The notes below the pieces were generated by a model. The model was not told where the DNA came from and searched no databases. It saw nothing but the letters and a program-made list of their open reading frames with translations. 64,000 bases of DNA from Triatoma infestans (lineage: Eukaryota > Arthropoda > Insecta > Hemiptera > Reduviidae). Below are positions 1 to 10,812 of this stretch, in pieces. The stretch's first letter is position 1. Each line of letters opens with the position of its first letter. Both the position numbers and the translations under genes were made by a program. The stretch spans positions 1-64,000 of the forward strand of contig JAAEAF010002622.1 in the NCBI GenBank assembly GCA_011037195.1. The letters are read 5' to 3'.

Positions 1-182
1 AGCCTTCTCAATCACTGGAAGGATCTGGGCAGTGTTCTTTCCTTATAAACAACATTGTCCGTCACCAGACAGAGTGCTGTAGAGGCTATTTGGGCGAGAA
101 AATCTAAGGGCAGCATGCTGAATTTGAACCCGAAACCTCCGCGTTCTAAGTCTAGTGCGCTACCATTCTGCTAATCCCAGCC
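1..182 (-). mobile_element. tRNA-derived SINE, minus strand, running off the left edge
   Basis: Read on the minus strand this is a SINE with a tRNA-like head at its right end. An A-box-like GATTAGCAGAATGG lies near 170 and a B-box-like GGGTTCAAATTC near 125. The body that follows reads TTAGATTTTCTCGCCC and then the inverted stretch CTGTCTGGTGACGGACA. It is the same family as the copies at 11911, 17817 and 57029. The left edge of the window cuts its 3' end. It is a retroposed Pol III-type repeat, not a working tRNA gene: the head is not followed by a matching acceptor stem. Confidence 0.8.
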
Positions 183-269
183 TTGTAAACATGTAAAAAT
201 TAATACAGACATTATTATTAAAATAGGCTAATGCTTAATACAAGCTCATAAAGCATAAGCATAAGGTCC

Positions 270-561
270 ATACTGAATAAGGTGAATTGTTGATCCATAT
301 GTCACCCATTAACCCTCTCTCTAACTGACCGCACTCTGACAGCACGGCAATTATTATTATTAGCATGACACAATTATTTTATAGTACCAGGCTACTACCG
401 CAAACTATATATAATTTTAATAGTTCGATTATTTCATGTCGCCCTTTTGTATATTTATCTCAGGTCGGCTGGATATCCACAGCTTCATATGTTGAATTCA
501 GAATGTATAGTGCTACTTCTATTTCTAATCGTAAATACGCTAAAGTTCTAAAAATTTTCTA
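270..561. repeat. Direct repeat D, copy 1 (~292 bp)
   Basis: This stretch is repeated in direct orientation at 2718-3010 with only scattered substitutions and short indels (roughly 90% identity by eye). Shared landmarks are TACTGAATAAGGTGAATTGT at the left and a common ATTTTCTA at the right. The two copies bracket about 2.16 kb, of which 1.12 kb is the mariner insertion. I see no TG...CA ends, primer-binding site or target duplication, so calling these LTRs is not justified. They may be two copies of an unnamed dispersed repeat or one local duplication. The small frames across each copy share sequence only because the DNA is duplicated. Confidence 0.75.
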
Positions 562-1328
562 AAATTGAATTAAATGAGGTAAATGATAGTTTATGAAGTT
601 TTGCCAGGAAGAAAACGCATGTGTTGAATCCACGGCAAACGCTTCATTGACTAAGCGCTTCATTGACTAACTTCTGATTTGAAGCCTAAAGTGGATATCT
701 CAATGTATCGCGCAGGTCTAGGACAGTAGTATTCAAACTTTTTTCCATCGTGAAGACAACTCCCTGCCTCAGCACTCCCTGAAAACTATATGAGAGAATC
801 TTGCTTGCATTTTTAAATAAACGTTTTTTAACTATATTAATTTTTGTTAAATCATTTATTGCGAAATCCTAACAAGATTGATTCTATTTGTTTGTGGAAA
901 CAATATTTTTATAATGATTTTAAAACAATACATAAAAGTTACTTTTATTTTTTAATTAAAAAACTTCTCTTCCATATTATTCTACCTTTTTTACTGTAGA
1001 TTGTTCACTGTTTGTATACATTATAATTAGCATCGATTCTAATTAGTCTGCAAGTTTAATTTATTAAATTCACAAATAAAAGAAAGAATATGGAATCATA
1101 AAAATTGAATAGAATTTTTAATAGCATTAATTTACTATATATTCTTGATTATTAACCTAAATAATTTAAAAAGTTCAGTCATTGATAATCTATCGCCTAG
1201 CGATGTGAATAAAATCTAACATTCATTTCATAACGCAATTGATATCTTTCTTCTTCATTAATTTGATCAAAACATTACTTTTTTTAATGAAAATCAATAA
1301 TTAAAGAATATTGTGTACAAATAATATA
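562..1328. other. AT-rich spacer, no feature recognised
   Basis: Very AT-rich with no coding potential. The only local structure is a short tandem duplication of GCTTCATTGACTAA near 640-670. It lies between direct repeat D copy 1 and the mariner. Confidence 0.6.
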
Positions 1329-1330
1329 TA

Positions 1331-2449
1331 TGGTGAGTCATAAAAAAATGGCCGTTTTTCTAGCAAATTTAAAAACAATTTTATTTTATTTAACAATTTA
1401 TTTTAATATTCAAAGTATACACCGTTGTGTTCTATGGTTTGTTTCCATCTCGAGGCTAGCTGCCGAATTCCTTCGCAGTACCACCCTTTGGGTTTTGAAC
1501 GGAAGAATTCCGCAACTCCATTTTGAACATCGTCCAGGGAATTAAAGGTTTTTCCTTGAAGATAGTGCGCCAATGACCGGAACAGATTGTAATCGGAAGA
1601 TGCTAGCTCCGGAATATAAGCAGGGAGGGGAGAAGCTCAATCCCTTGTAATTGTGAAATGTTTTGTTTGGTGTAACGAGAAATGTGTGTTTGAGCATTAT
1701 CTTGTTGAAACAACTCTATTTCTGTTAACTAATCCTGGGTAACGCTGGGCCAAAACAGCGTACATTCTTTCTAACTGCTCGCTATAAAGTTCCGAATCAA
1801 TAGACTGATCTTCAGGAATGAACTCATAATGAATTACGCTTTCATAATTCCAAAAAACAGAAAGCATTGTTTTTTCGAATTACCCTGTTTAGCGATGGTC
1901 ATTTGAACCATTTGATGAACCGATGGTCATTTGGATTTTCCAAAAGATTTTGACAAATTTCTACTCGCCGCTGAGCATGTTCACTTCATGCTGCGGTCAA
2001 CTCATGGGAACCACTCTAGCTGAATGATACACTTTCCCGAGCTTATTCAGCCCACGATTTACGGTGTATTGGGACTTCGAGTTCTGCTGCCAACTCCAGA
2101 GTACTTTTGGTCGGGTCAGTCTCCACGTAACCCCGCAGAGCTTCTTCATCGAATGATGGTTTTTGCCCGAAGCCGGCTATCCTCTCAAGACTAATGTCAC
2201 GGGTTTTAAATTTCTTAACATACTGTCCGTTCAGAAAGAGCATCCTCCTCTTCAAATTCCCGCACTAAACGAGTAGTATCGGCGGCTGAAAACTTTCTTT
2301 TCCAATAATGGCGTAATATTACTAATATTTCAAATTTTAACACCATCCTGTTTGAAAAAATGCTACGACAAAATATAAACGCTCTTTTTTTTCTGTAGAG
2401 GATAAAGTGCAAGTAAACAAAATCGGCCCTTTTTTATGACTTACCCCAA
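1331..2449 (-). mobile_element. mariner-family DNA transposon, decayed
   Basis: The ends carry imperfect inverted repeats of about 25 bp. The left end starts TGGTGAGTCATAAAAAAATG, and the right end, read inward, starts TTGGGGTAAGTCATAAAAAA. Each is flanked by TA (1329-1330 and 2450-2451), the dinucleotide target duplication of the Tc1/mariner superfamily. A broken mariner transposase lies inside on the minus strand. At 1,119 bp it is shorter than the usual ~1.3 kb, so internal sequence has been lost. It sits between the two copies of direct repeat D and probably inserted after they formed. Confidence 0.88.
1377..2335 (-). pseudogene. mariner transposase pseudogene
   Basis: The encoded protein would cut and rejoin transposon ends. 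The N-terminal DNA-binding part is readable (FSAADTTRLVREFEEEDALSERTV, shown here only in part, then SFDEEALRGYVETDPTKSTL), which matches the mariner helix-turn-helix region. The catalytic part shows LFQQDNAQTHISRY, containing the second aspartate, and PELASSDYNLFRSL, containing the third, a D34D-type signature. Frames shift at least near 2215-2255 and near 1630, and a stop interrupts the middle. The block between the N-terminal domain and the second aspartate is poorly preserved. It cannot make a transposase. Confidence 0.85.
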
Positions 2450-2717
2450 TATTAATACTTGAATTATGACCAACATTTCACGAGCCCTCACTTTGGTTGG
2501 CCTATGGACGTCTACCAAATCCACAAATTTGTAATCTATAAAAAATTGAATTAAAAATTAATATTAAATAGCTCAAACGTTTAAATGAATATAACGGTTA
2601 GTATGTTAAATAATTTATTCATCAGTTGGCCACAATAATAGCAGATAATGTACAGATGTTATAATTTAGTGGTGAAGAAGTGGGAGGAAGTTGGTACGTG
2701 TCATTAAAATTGTATAA

Positions 2718-3010
2718 ATACTGAATAAGGTGAATTGTTGATCCATATGTCACCCATTAACCCTCTCTATAACTGACCGCTCTCTGACAGCACTGCAATT
2801 ATTAATATTAGCGTGACACAATTGTGTATAGTACCAGGCTACTACCCGCAAACTATATATAAATTTAATAGTTCGATAATTTCATGTCGCTCTTTTGTAT
2901 ATTTATCTCAGGACGGCTGGATATCCACAGCTTCATGTGTTGAATTCAGAATGTATAGTGCTACTTCTATTTCTAATCGTAAATATGCTAAAGATTCTCG
3001 AAATTTTCTA
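2718..3010. repeat. Direct repeat D, copy 2 (~293 bp)
   Basis: Second copy of the repeat at 270-561, in the same orientation and about as long. Differences are mainly single-base changes, such as ACTACCCGCA against ACTACCGCA. The right junction differs between copies, so the shared unit ends at ATTTTCTA. Confidence 0.75.
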
Positions 3011-3192
3011 TAATAACGATTAATTATATCGTCATTACGGTGCTAGTAAAATGGAAGTAAAAACAAAATCAATATATTTAATATTAATAAACCCAAAATA
3101 CTGAAATGGATCAACAGGTATTTTAAATGTCGGTTGCGATTTGCAGACATTACGTTCAAGACTATTGCTTTCAGAGTTTTGCACACAAAAAA

Positions 3193-4137
3193 TCTGGTGT
3201 GAAACACTCACACAACTTTCTCTTACTCCTGTTCTCAAAAATTAATTGACAAAGGTTATAGTTTGTGTACAAAATTTACCAAAATTCGTCGAAAACTGAA
3301 AAAAAATCAAGTCAATAAAGGCGCACTTCCGGCTTACTAATTTTCTCAAAACTTGGAATTTTGGCCGTCTACTTATTTCTAATTAATTTTATTTGGATGA
3401 TAGAATTGTATGATCAACTATGATACCACTTTAGAGGAAGGTGTAACCCCACCCCTCCCCTAAAAGTGTCCTTAAATGAATATTCCCAGAGGAATGTTTT
3501 CAAGAAAATCGTCGGAGCCTTTTTTAAGAAAATCGCGAAAAAGTGAAAAAATCTTTAGTAAAGTGTTAAAACAAACGCACTTTCGGTTATCCGATTGTTT
3601 TCAAATTCGTAATTTCAACAACATATTCAATTCTAATTAACATAATTTAAATGACAGAATTGTCTAATAAACTGAAATAGCAGTTAAGATGAAAACCTAA
3701 CCCCTCCCCTCCCCCAGAAATGGCCTTAAATGAATTTTCCCGGAGAAATGTTTCAAATAAAGTTATAGCTGTTAGTATGTGTAGTTGATATACCAAGTTT
3801 GCAGAAGATCGTTGGAGCCATTTTTGAGAAAAATCACAAAAACTAAAAAATCCAACTAGTAAAGTGATACTTCCGGTTGAGGAATTTTGACAGGTGGCAC
3901 ACTGTCATATTCCATGGTGATAACTAAACGGAATATCAAGTTTGGACTTTCTACGATTTTTCGTTTTTGATCTATGGTGTTCACATACATACACACACAC
4001 AAACACACACACACACTATTTTGCTAAAAACCACTTTTTGGACCCAGGGACCTCAAAACGGATATTTCCGGTGAAAACTCAATATCGAAAATTTGACACG
4101 ATTACAATACTTCCTCTTACTAGGAGTAAGAGAAAGT
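3193..4137 (+). mobile_element. Family H element, near full length
   Basis: A non-coding repeat running from TCTGGTGTGAAACACTC to a terminal hairpin, CTCTTACT-AGG-AGTAAGAG (about 4114-4132), then AAAGTA. ACTTTCTCTTACTCC near the left end is inverted at the right end as GGAGTAAGAGAAAGT. The first internal box reads CACTTCCGGC (about 3326), and a degenerate (CA)n tract lies at about 3972-4016. Flanks are A-rich on both sides. The 22-kb LINE neighbour to its right inserted just beyond it. I use plus orientation for TCTGG first. It encodes no protein. Confidence 0.8.
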
Positions 4138-4178
4138 AAAAAATATCAACTATGAATCTCTGTAAATATGTATGAATC

Positions 4179-4189
4179 TCCCTGTGCGT
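4179..4189. repeat. Target-site duplication of the LINE, left copy
   Basis: TCCCTGTGCGT here is repeated exactly at 9223-9233, on the far side of the LINE. The left copy abuts the poly-T run, which is the element's poly-A tail read on the plus strand, and the right copy abuts its 5' end. This is the mark of target-primed reverse transcription. Confidence 0.85.
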
Positions 4190-4456
4190 TTTTTTTTTTT
4201 TTTCCCCCTTTGGTAGTAACCCTACCAATGGGGAGTTTATTTTCTACATGCACCACACCTTCGGTACTACATGTAATAAAGTACATTAATATAAAATTCA
4301 ACTTCAATAAATATGTACACAGATACAAAGAAAATTAAATAATTTCAGATGACAAATTTCAATTAAAAACAGTAATAGTATGTGTGAGTATGTGAGTAAA
4401 ACAGTTATAATATGTGAGTAATGATTTTACAAAATATGAAGTAATGAACAATGACT

Positions 4457-7400
4457 TTATGCAGATAAGATGGAACATTTATAGCATAATTGCACTAAAT
4501 TGATGCTATTTACAAATTTACTAAATATTTCTATGTTATGCTCTTCTATAAATTTGCTTCTTGAGATCGGCCAACTTTCCCCTTGTAGCGTAATATGCCG
4601 GACTAATTGGGCTCTTCTTCTCTCCAGTAATGGACAGTCAAATATAAGATGATGTACATCCTGGATAACAGTGTCCTGGCAAGGACAATAGGGTGCTAGA
4701 GCCAGGTGAAACCTATGTAAATATTTCATATTGGGACCATGCCCAGAGAAAATTTGTGTTATGGTATGAGTGAGTGGCAGCCTTAGCTTTATTCTGCTTT
4801 GCACATGTGGAAAAAATAGTTTGGTTTTTCCGTTTTGGGTACTCTGCCATTGGCTCCGTTAAGGGTACTCTGCCATTGTTGATCCCATTCTGCTACACTT
4901 TTTTCAAGCAAGATACGAGCGATTTCGGATTTAGGATACCGGGAATAAAGGATAGATAGATCATTATCCTTAGCAGCCTCCTTTGCTAATCGATCCGCTT
5001 CCTCATTGCCCTCCAGGCCCATGTGGGCTTTAACCCATACCAGAATCACTTCCTTCCCTGTACCCTTCAAATAACTTATTTCTTTCCTTGCTTCCTCGCA
5101 GATCCTGCTATGATTGTCGTAATTTTTAATAGAATCAATTGCAACTCTACTGTCAGTCATAACTGCTACTTTCTTGAAGCTATCTTGGCAATGGATGCAG
5201 TTCTCTTTAAACCACTCGAGTGCCTTAAGGATTGCGAGTTCTTCTGCTTGATTATTGCTGCAGAATTTGTCTAATCGATATTTATTCGAATAAATTTTAT
5301 CCTTATTCTTATAGACTACAATGGCACTGCCTAATCCTTCGCCACTCTTGCTACCATCTGTAAATATCCTGTAGCGCGCTTCTTCAACATCCAGAGACTC
5401 ATAAGGTAGACTAACTATTACTGATACATCATTTGGATGAATCCAATCTCTGCACTCGACCTGTTTATCATATTCTCCTTTTAGTAAATGACATCTTTGC
5501 ATCCCATGTGTTAAAAAATAGAGGTCACAGATCTGGTTAATTTTTAGGTCAATGGGTATAATATTTGCTAAGACGCATGCTGCATCGAAAGATATTGTTC
5601 GGTGGCCTTTCACTATTCTGAGTGCAAATAATCTTTGTGTTCTACGTAACAGTAATCTATTAGATTTAATTCTTAGAGCTTCCTCCCAAACTGGAGCGCA
5701 GTATGTGATGGTGGGTAGAAATGCCCCAGTGTATATTACACTCAAGGCCTCATGCCGCAGTCCCCAATATGTTCTGGCAGATTTTGCCAAAGCATTCACT
5801 AATTGTAGACTTCTGTTTGTTACGTATCTAATATGAGCTTTCCAATTCAATCTACAATCAAACGTGATCCCTAAATATTTAATTTCTGATACAATTTCTA
5901 ATTTATCCCCGTTCAGAAATATGGCAAGTTCTCTAATACGGTTTTTCTTATGAATATGAAGGACCTTAGATTTATTTTGATTAAACTTTATTTTCCTGCT
6001 TTCAGCCCATTGATTGATTTCAAATAATGCTTTATTGGCAATAACTTGCAGATCTAAAAGGTCTTTTGCATGTATTAGAAGCAAATAATCATCAGCAAAC
6101 GCTACTGTTAGACAGTTCTCTGGTAATTTAAATTTGAGCAGGGAATCATAAAAAATTGTCCAGAATCCAGGAGCGCAGGCCGAGCCCTGAGGACATCCTT
6201 TTGTTACGGCTACAGTTTGTGAAATATTATTAGACACAATCTTAGCTTCTCTTTCTTTAAAATAGCTTTTGGTTAATTTAAAAAGGTTTTTAGGGCATCT
6301 GAATATTCGTAACTGCTCTACAATTGCAGGCCACCAAGCTGCATTGAAAGCTCCTTGAACATCTAGCGAGATCATGAGTACAGTTTCTTTTTTAGTCAGA
6401 TAATGGTTAATGAAGTCCTTTGCTGTTAATATTGCATCCGTTGTGCTTTTCTGTGGCTTAAATCCAAATTGAAGTTCACTAAGTAAATTACCTCTGTTTA
6501 TGTAGCACATTATCCTTTCAATTAAGAGTCTCTCAAGTACCTTTTCTTCTATTGGTAATAAGCTTATTGGCCTATAACTTCCAGGATTCTCTGCATGTAT
6601 TTTCCCAGTTTTTGGAATAATCTTTATCAGTGCTTGTTTCCATTGCCTTGGAAAAACGCCTCTTTTAAAACATTCATTATACATTGCGGTTATGTACTTG
6701 GGATAAGCAATGAATACTTGATACAGAATATCACTATTCATTCCATCAAGTCCAGGTGTCTTTTTTGGGTCAAATTTCTTTATCGCTCTTTCAACTTCAA
6801 ACTCTGTAAAGTCCTTGTCATTTAAAGTATCAATATCTTGATACATTCTCATTCTGAGTTTTTTCTGATATAGTGTATCATCTGCCTGGCGGTCTGGCGG
6901 AAAGAATTCTTTCATCAATTCATCCACAGTTTCTTCCAATGCAGTCGTAAACTGATTTCCTATTTTAATTGTTGACAATATTGAAGGTTTCCTCAAGTTT
7001 CCAGTTGAAGCTTTATAGACTATGTTCCAAGCATCTGACTTTCCACTATTTTCACATAGATGCTTCCAACTTTCAATCTTTGCAGAATGTATCTTCTCTT
7101 GGTAAATTTTTTTATGTCTAAGGTACTCCACTTTTCTAGCCTCCCTTATTTCAGTATTCATCGGACTCCTTTGAACTGCCTTCGTTTTCTGTTAACTATC
7201 TTTCTCAAATCTGTAAGTTCTCGACTCCACCAACTGACTGTTCTTAGTAAATGTTTTACCTTTCGTATAAGGTATAGATATTTTGCTGGTTGGACTTATT
7301 ATTTGATCAAAGGACGCTATAGTCTCACTCAGGTTTCTGGAGCTTTTAATGAATTCAATTAGACAGTTTTCTGTATTTTTTCCATTAAATGTCTTCGAAT

Positions 7401-8192
7401 GAAATAGTTTATCTTTTGAAGTTTGATGGAAAAGGTGCCAGTTTGCTTTGTTTGTACGAAACCTTATAAGGTAATCTATTTCCTCGAATCCACTTACATT
7501 CCCAGAATGTGTTTTTAAATCAAATGTAATATATGCATGATCTGATAAGTTTTCTTCATCATTAATTGTCCAATTAACAATTGATGAAATAATTGAGCCA
7601 GTACCTATTGTAAGGTCAATATTACTTGAACCTCTGGAGGATTCGAAGGAACTCATTCCACAATCTTCATTTAATGAATAGAGATTATTTGTCATTATAA
7701 ATTCTTCTAATATTTTTCCCCTGAGGTTAGTAACTTTGTCGAACCAAAATTTCGAGCGCGAATTACTATCCATACATATCAATATTTTCTTTGTAGTTTG
7801 TAAATTGTAAGATGCTTTCCAATTTGTTTAATTGTTCTTTATATCTATGTTTATATCAAGATAAGCCGATAACAATAATATCTTTATTTTATGAAATATT
7901 ATTTCAATTAGAACAAAATCTTCGTTTGAATATTGTGTAATTAAGGTTGCATCAATGTTCTCATTGGCAACGACAATGGCGGCCCTTTTTCTGGTTTCTC
8001 CCCTTTCAAATACCTTGTATTTTGACAGTCCACTAACTTTATTTTTAGTATTGTACGGTTCTTGCAACAATATCAGATCAATTTTATCCCTGTTGATAAA
8101 TTCAGACAAACAGTAGTAGCTTTGACGGAACGTTGCAAATTAACCTGAACACATCTTAGCCCGTAAATAATGCGCTGATTTTTAATAACCAT
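4457..8192 (-). pseudogene. LINE ORF2 polyprotein: endonuclease, reverse transcriptase, RNase H
   Basis: The start ATG at 8192 lies 11 nt inside the end of ORF1. The APE-type endonuclease shows VQVNLQRS, then LLQEPY (8061, catalytic Glu), MDSNSRS and LSDHAY (7537-7545, Asp-His). The main open block, 7161-4789, is 790 residues: TPGLDG near residue 135, LDVQGAF near 267 (first RT aspartate), GCPQGS near 322, and FADD at 355-358 (catalytic pair, 6088-6099). RNase H follows: TDGS near 602, QAEE near 641, MTDS near 670 and GNEEADRLAKEAA near 718. Breaks are frameshifts near 8105 and 7826, an in-frame TAA at 7192-7194, and a one-base slip in a T6 run near 4811-4816. Past the slip, 4804-4457 carries the terminal CPCQDTVIQDVHHLIFDCP zinc motif. 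Confidence 0.93.
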
Positions 8193-9213
8193 AATCGATA
8201 TTTTGTTCGATTCTCTGTATATACCTGATAAGTGATGGGCATTTCTTATCGAAAACAGTGTGAACTGTATTGACCTGCTTATTAATTGCACTAAAAAGGT
8301 TATGTTGCTTACAGTTTATACATGCCATTTTTCCAGTATTACATTCTTTTAAAGAATGTTTTTCAGAGCAAATTGGACAGCATATTTCGTTTACTTTACA
8401 ATATTTTTGAGTATGACCAAGTCTGGAGCAAAGATAACACCTAGAGACACGGAGATACTTTGTACAGTAACACATCGAGAACATTAATTTGATTTTTGTA
8501 TTTAGTAGCTTATTTAAAAAACTGGGTAAGACTTCAATCACTAAATTTCTATTCTTATATCTCTTATTTTCTCAAGTAAATAGAGGAATTACAGCACAAG
8601 GATCAATATTTAACTCAGGGTTTTGCTTTACTAAAACATCAACAAAGTTATTCTTATCTATTTCTTCTGGAATGTTTTGTATGTTTATTCTTGGTAAAAA
8701 TCGTTTTGGCTGAATGGCATTCAATACATTTTTATGATTCTGATTTATTTCAAAACTTATTTTCTCTAAGTCTTCTTTATTTACTGTTTCTATTATAACT
8801 CCACCTTTTGAAACCTTCCTTAACCTATTTATTCCCACTTGCATTTTGCAGGGATCTATTTTTTGTTTTAAGTACTGTTTAGTATCATCACTTGACATTT
8901 TAATATCATTTGGTTTCACAATGACTTTAAATAATGATTTAGAACTTACCGAATTATTCTTCTTTACTACACTAGCGTAATCAAGGGTTGGCCGCTCAGA
9001 AAGTTCAGACTCCAACTCTTTAACTTTTCCTTTTAGGCTCTTATTTTCTATTAACAAGCCATTGTAAAGTTCCGAAAGATCCTTCAATGCATTAACAGCA
9101 CTTTCCCGCATTTCGACACTCAACTTTTGTTTTGATTTAGTTATATCCTCTAGAATTTTCATGACACTTCTAAATAGCTCTTCTTCACAAATCGCCATCT
9201 TGAAAACTCTCAT
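8182..9213 (-). pseudogene. LINE ORF1 (gag-like nucleic-acid-binding protein), one stop
   Basis: ORF1 packages element RNA. Read from 9213, the N-terminal ~60 residues look coiled-coil-like (SELYNGLLIENKSLKGKVKE). A segment around residues 90-190 resembles the RNA-recognition-like region of R1/I gag proteins. The C-terminal part carries zinc knuckles: CYLCSRLGHTQKYC fits CX2CX4HX4C, and CPICSEKHSLKEC fits CX2CX3HX4C, followed by a CINC start of a third. A single in-frame TGA at 8572-8574 splits it into blocks of 213 and 119 residues in the same frame, so the stop is one point mutation. Its own stop codon overlaps the ORF2 start. Confidence 0.88.
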
Positions 9214-9222
9214 TCATTCACA

Positions 9223-9233
9223 TCCCTGTGCGT
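9223..9233. repeat. Target-site duplication of the LINE, right copy
   Basis: TCCCTGTGCGT, identical to 4179-4189. Joining the two flanks restores a continuous sequence that runs into GTGTGTGTATG, so the LINE landed at the edge of a short TG tract belonging to a diverged H-family relic. Confidence 0.85.
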
Positions 9234-9760
9234 GTGTGTATGAATAATATATGTTTAAAAATTAAAAATCGCAGGAAGCTCAACTTGATATTGCCACCTT
9301 GTTTAGGTAACCACCACCGCATTTGATACGGAAGTTCCGACTAAACCCATCAACCGGTAGTGAACATTCTTTTTGCCAGTTTTTCGTGATTTGCTCGACA
9401 ATGGCGCCAAAGGATTTTCTTTAAACTTCGTATATCTACACACATATAGGCCTATTATTTTTATTTGAAACTCATTTTTTGGGGGAAAATTGATTTTTTT
9501 TTGGCGGTTCTAGGAGAGCAGTAACTTTTTAAATTTTCCTCTAAAGTCTTCACTAATGCTAAAGAATTCAAAATTTGAAGAAAATTGATTTACCAAAGTA
9601 CAGTGCGACTTCACTGAATAGTATTTTCTCAAAACCGCTGCAACGATTTTTTTTTTAAAAAACATGGAATATTAATTGTATAAATAAAAATGAATCACTT
9701 TTATTTGAATCACGTTTTTCCAGGAGGTATTGGATGTCCTGCCCAGTTGAGTTTAAATTT
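9234..9760 (-). mobile_element. Diverged family H relic
   Basis: After the TG tract comes AAAAATCGCAGGAAGCTCAACTTG, here cited only in part, aligned to the AAAAACCGTAGAAAGTTGAAACTTG stretch of good H copies. It then has a CAACCGGTAGTGAAC version of the CCGGAAGT box, a CTCGACAATGGCGCC version of the CTCAAAAATGGCTCC block, and a second module with CTCTAAAGTC. Many substitutions show it is an old member. The terminal hairpin side is lost or displaced by the LINE. Confidence 0.6.
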
Positions 9761-10764
9761 AAAATGCTTTCTACAAGCACTGCTGTTTGAAACAGAGAGC
9801 TGCTACAAAATTCCTCTCAGGTATGTACGTATAACCCCTACCTTCTTATTTTATGGCCAGTCCACCTAAATTCATAAAAATGCAATTTTAAAGGAAAATT
9901 TGTCAATTAAATTTATTAATTGAAGTTTTAAAAAGCAGCGACGGTTTTGCGAAACGTCTTTTTTGTGTTTGTCGTTTCAGTTATAAACACAAACTATTAT
10001 AAGAAATATTTTGTTCTTATTTTTAAAATAACATAAATGATAAACATAATAATTATGAAAAATAATTCCTTGCAACAAGTTTAAGAATATAACGAAGAAA
10101 TAATTTTATAGCTAGATACTAAACGGCTGAAACGTTCAAGTTTTTCATTACTCTATAACTTCCTGTTATAATAATTTAAAAGGAAATGCATTATTGATTC
10201 AAACTTCAGTTGCGCAATGCCGGCAATCTTGGTGGAAACCCTATGGGCTGGTTAGTGGGGCTATAACAAGTTGACCTATTTATTGTGGGCCTACAAAGAT
10301 TAGAAGCAACTAGATTAAACGACTACCACTAAACTTTAAGCGCACTCTGCCAGATGGGAAATTTTTTTTCCAAAAACACATTGGGAATTGTGCCATTTTT
10401 TTTTCTATAGTAACTTTGAAAATTGTAACAAACAAATTTTATCAATTCTTTCGTTTTTAAAAAAAAAAAAAAAAAAATGTAAAATAAAAATATATTATTT
10501 AGTCTATTATTAGGTCAGTGACTATAAATGACTCATTTATTCACCATAAAGATTTGCTGAAGCAAGAAATGGCACTATCATTGCTTATCGCTGCTTTTAT
10601 TTTTGTAAAAACGGTTGAATAGATCTCTTGAACAAGGCATGCAATCAGTACTTCTCTAATTTAAAATATTTACAGAATAGATATAAGGATCGGCAAAATG
10701 AATCACCAGCTGCAAGTGGCTTTTCTAAAAGTTGATTGCAACACAATCATTTGTTCTCCCCAAA
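9761..10764. other. AT-rich spacer, nothing recognised
   Basis: No coding signal or known repeat. It holds an A-run near 10457-10478 and a short less AT-rich stretch at 10200-10340 that I do not recognise. Confidence 0.5.
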
Positions 10765-10812
10765 GTTTATACTTACAATACAATACAATACATAAGTATT
10801 GTAAGTATAAAC
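10765..10812. repeat. Perfect 17-bp inverted repeat with 14-nt loop
   Basis: GTTTATACTTACAATAC at 10765-10781 is exactly inverted at 10796-10812, separated by 14 bases rich in AATAC. A transcript of either strand would fold to a 17-bp stem. It could be the end of a foldback element, a replication-slippage product or a small hairpin RNA. Nothing else in the sequence decides among these. Confidence 0.85.

Larger units (their letters stand above)
4190..9222 (-). mobile_element. Near-complete non-LTR retrotransposon (LINE), R1/I-type with RNase H
   Basis: A 5,033-bp LINE bounded by an 11-bp perfect target duplication, with its poly-A tail at 4190-4203. Reading leftward from 9222 it has a few bases of leader, ORF1 (gag-like) and ORF2 (APE endonuclease, reverse transcriptase, RNase H, C-terminal zinc knuckle). 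The two ORFs overlap by 11 nt, a common arrangement in this group. ORF1 has one in-frame stop. ORF2 has one in-frame stop and about three frameshifts, so the copy is dead but little decayed. RT motifs such as AFNAAWWPAI and GCPQGSACAPGFW place it near R1/LOA lineages; RNase H is shared with I and LOA lineages. The exact clade needs a tree. Confidence 0.93.

Noticed and set aside
270..3010. LTR retrotransposon with ~292-bp LTRs
   Set aside because: The repeats lack TG/CA ends, primer-binding site, target duplication and any gag or pol; kept only as direct repeats.
5023..5836. Plus-strand frames inside the 4-9 kb LINE
   Set aside because: They are antisense shadows of the 790-residue RT/RNase H block on the minus strand.
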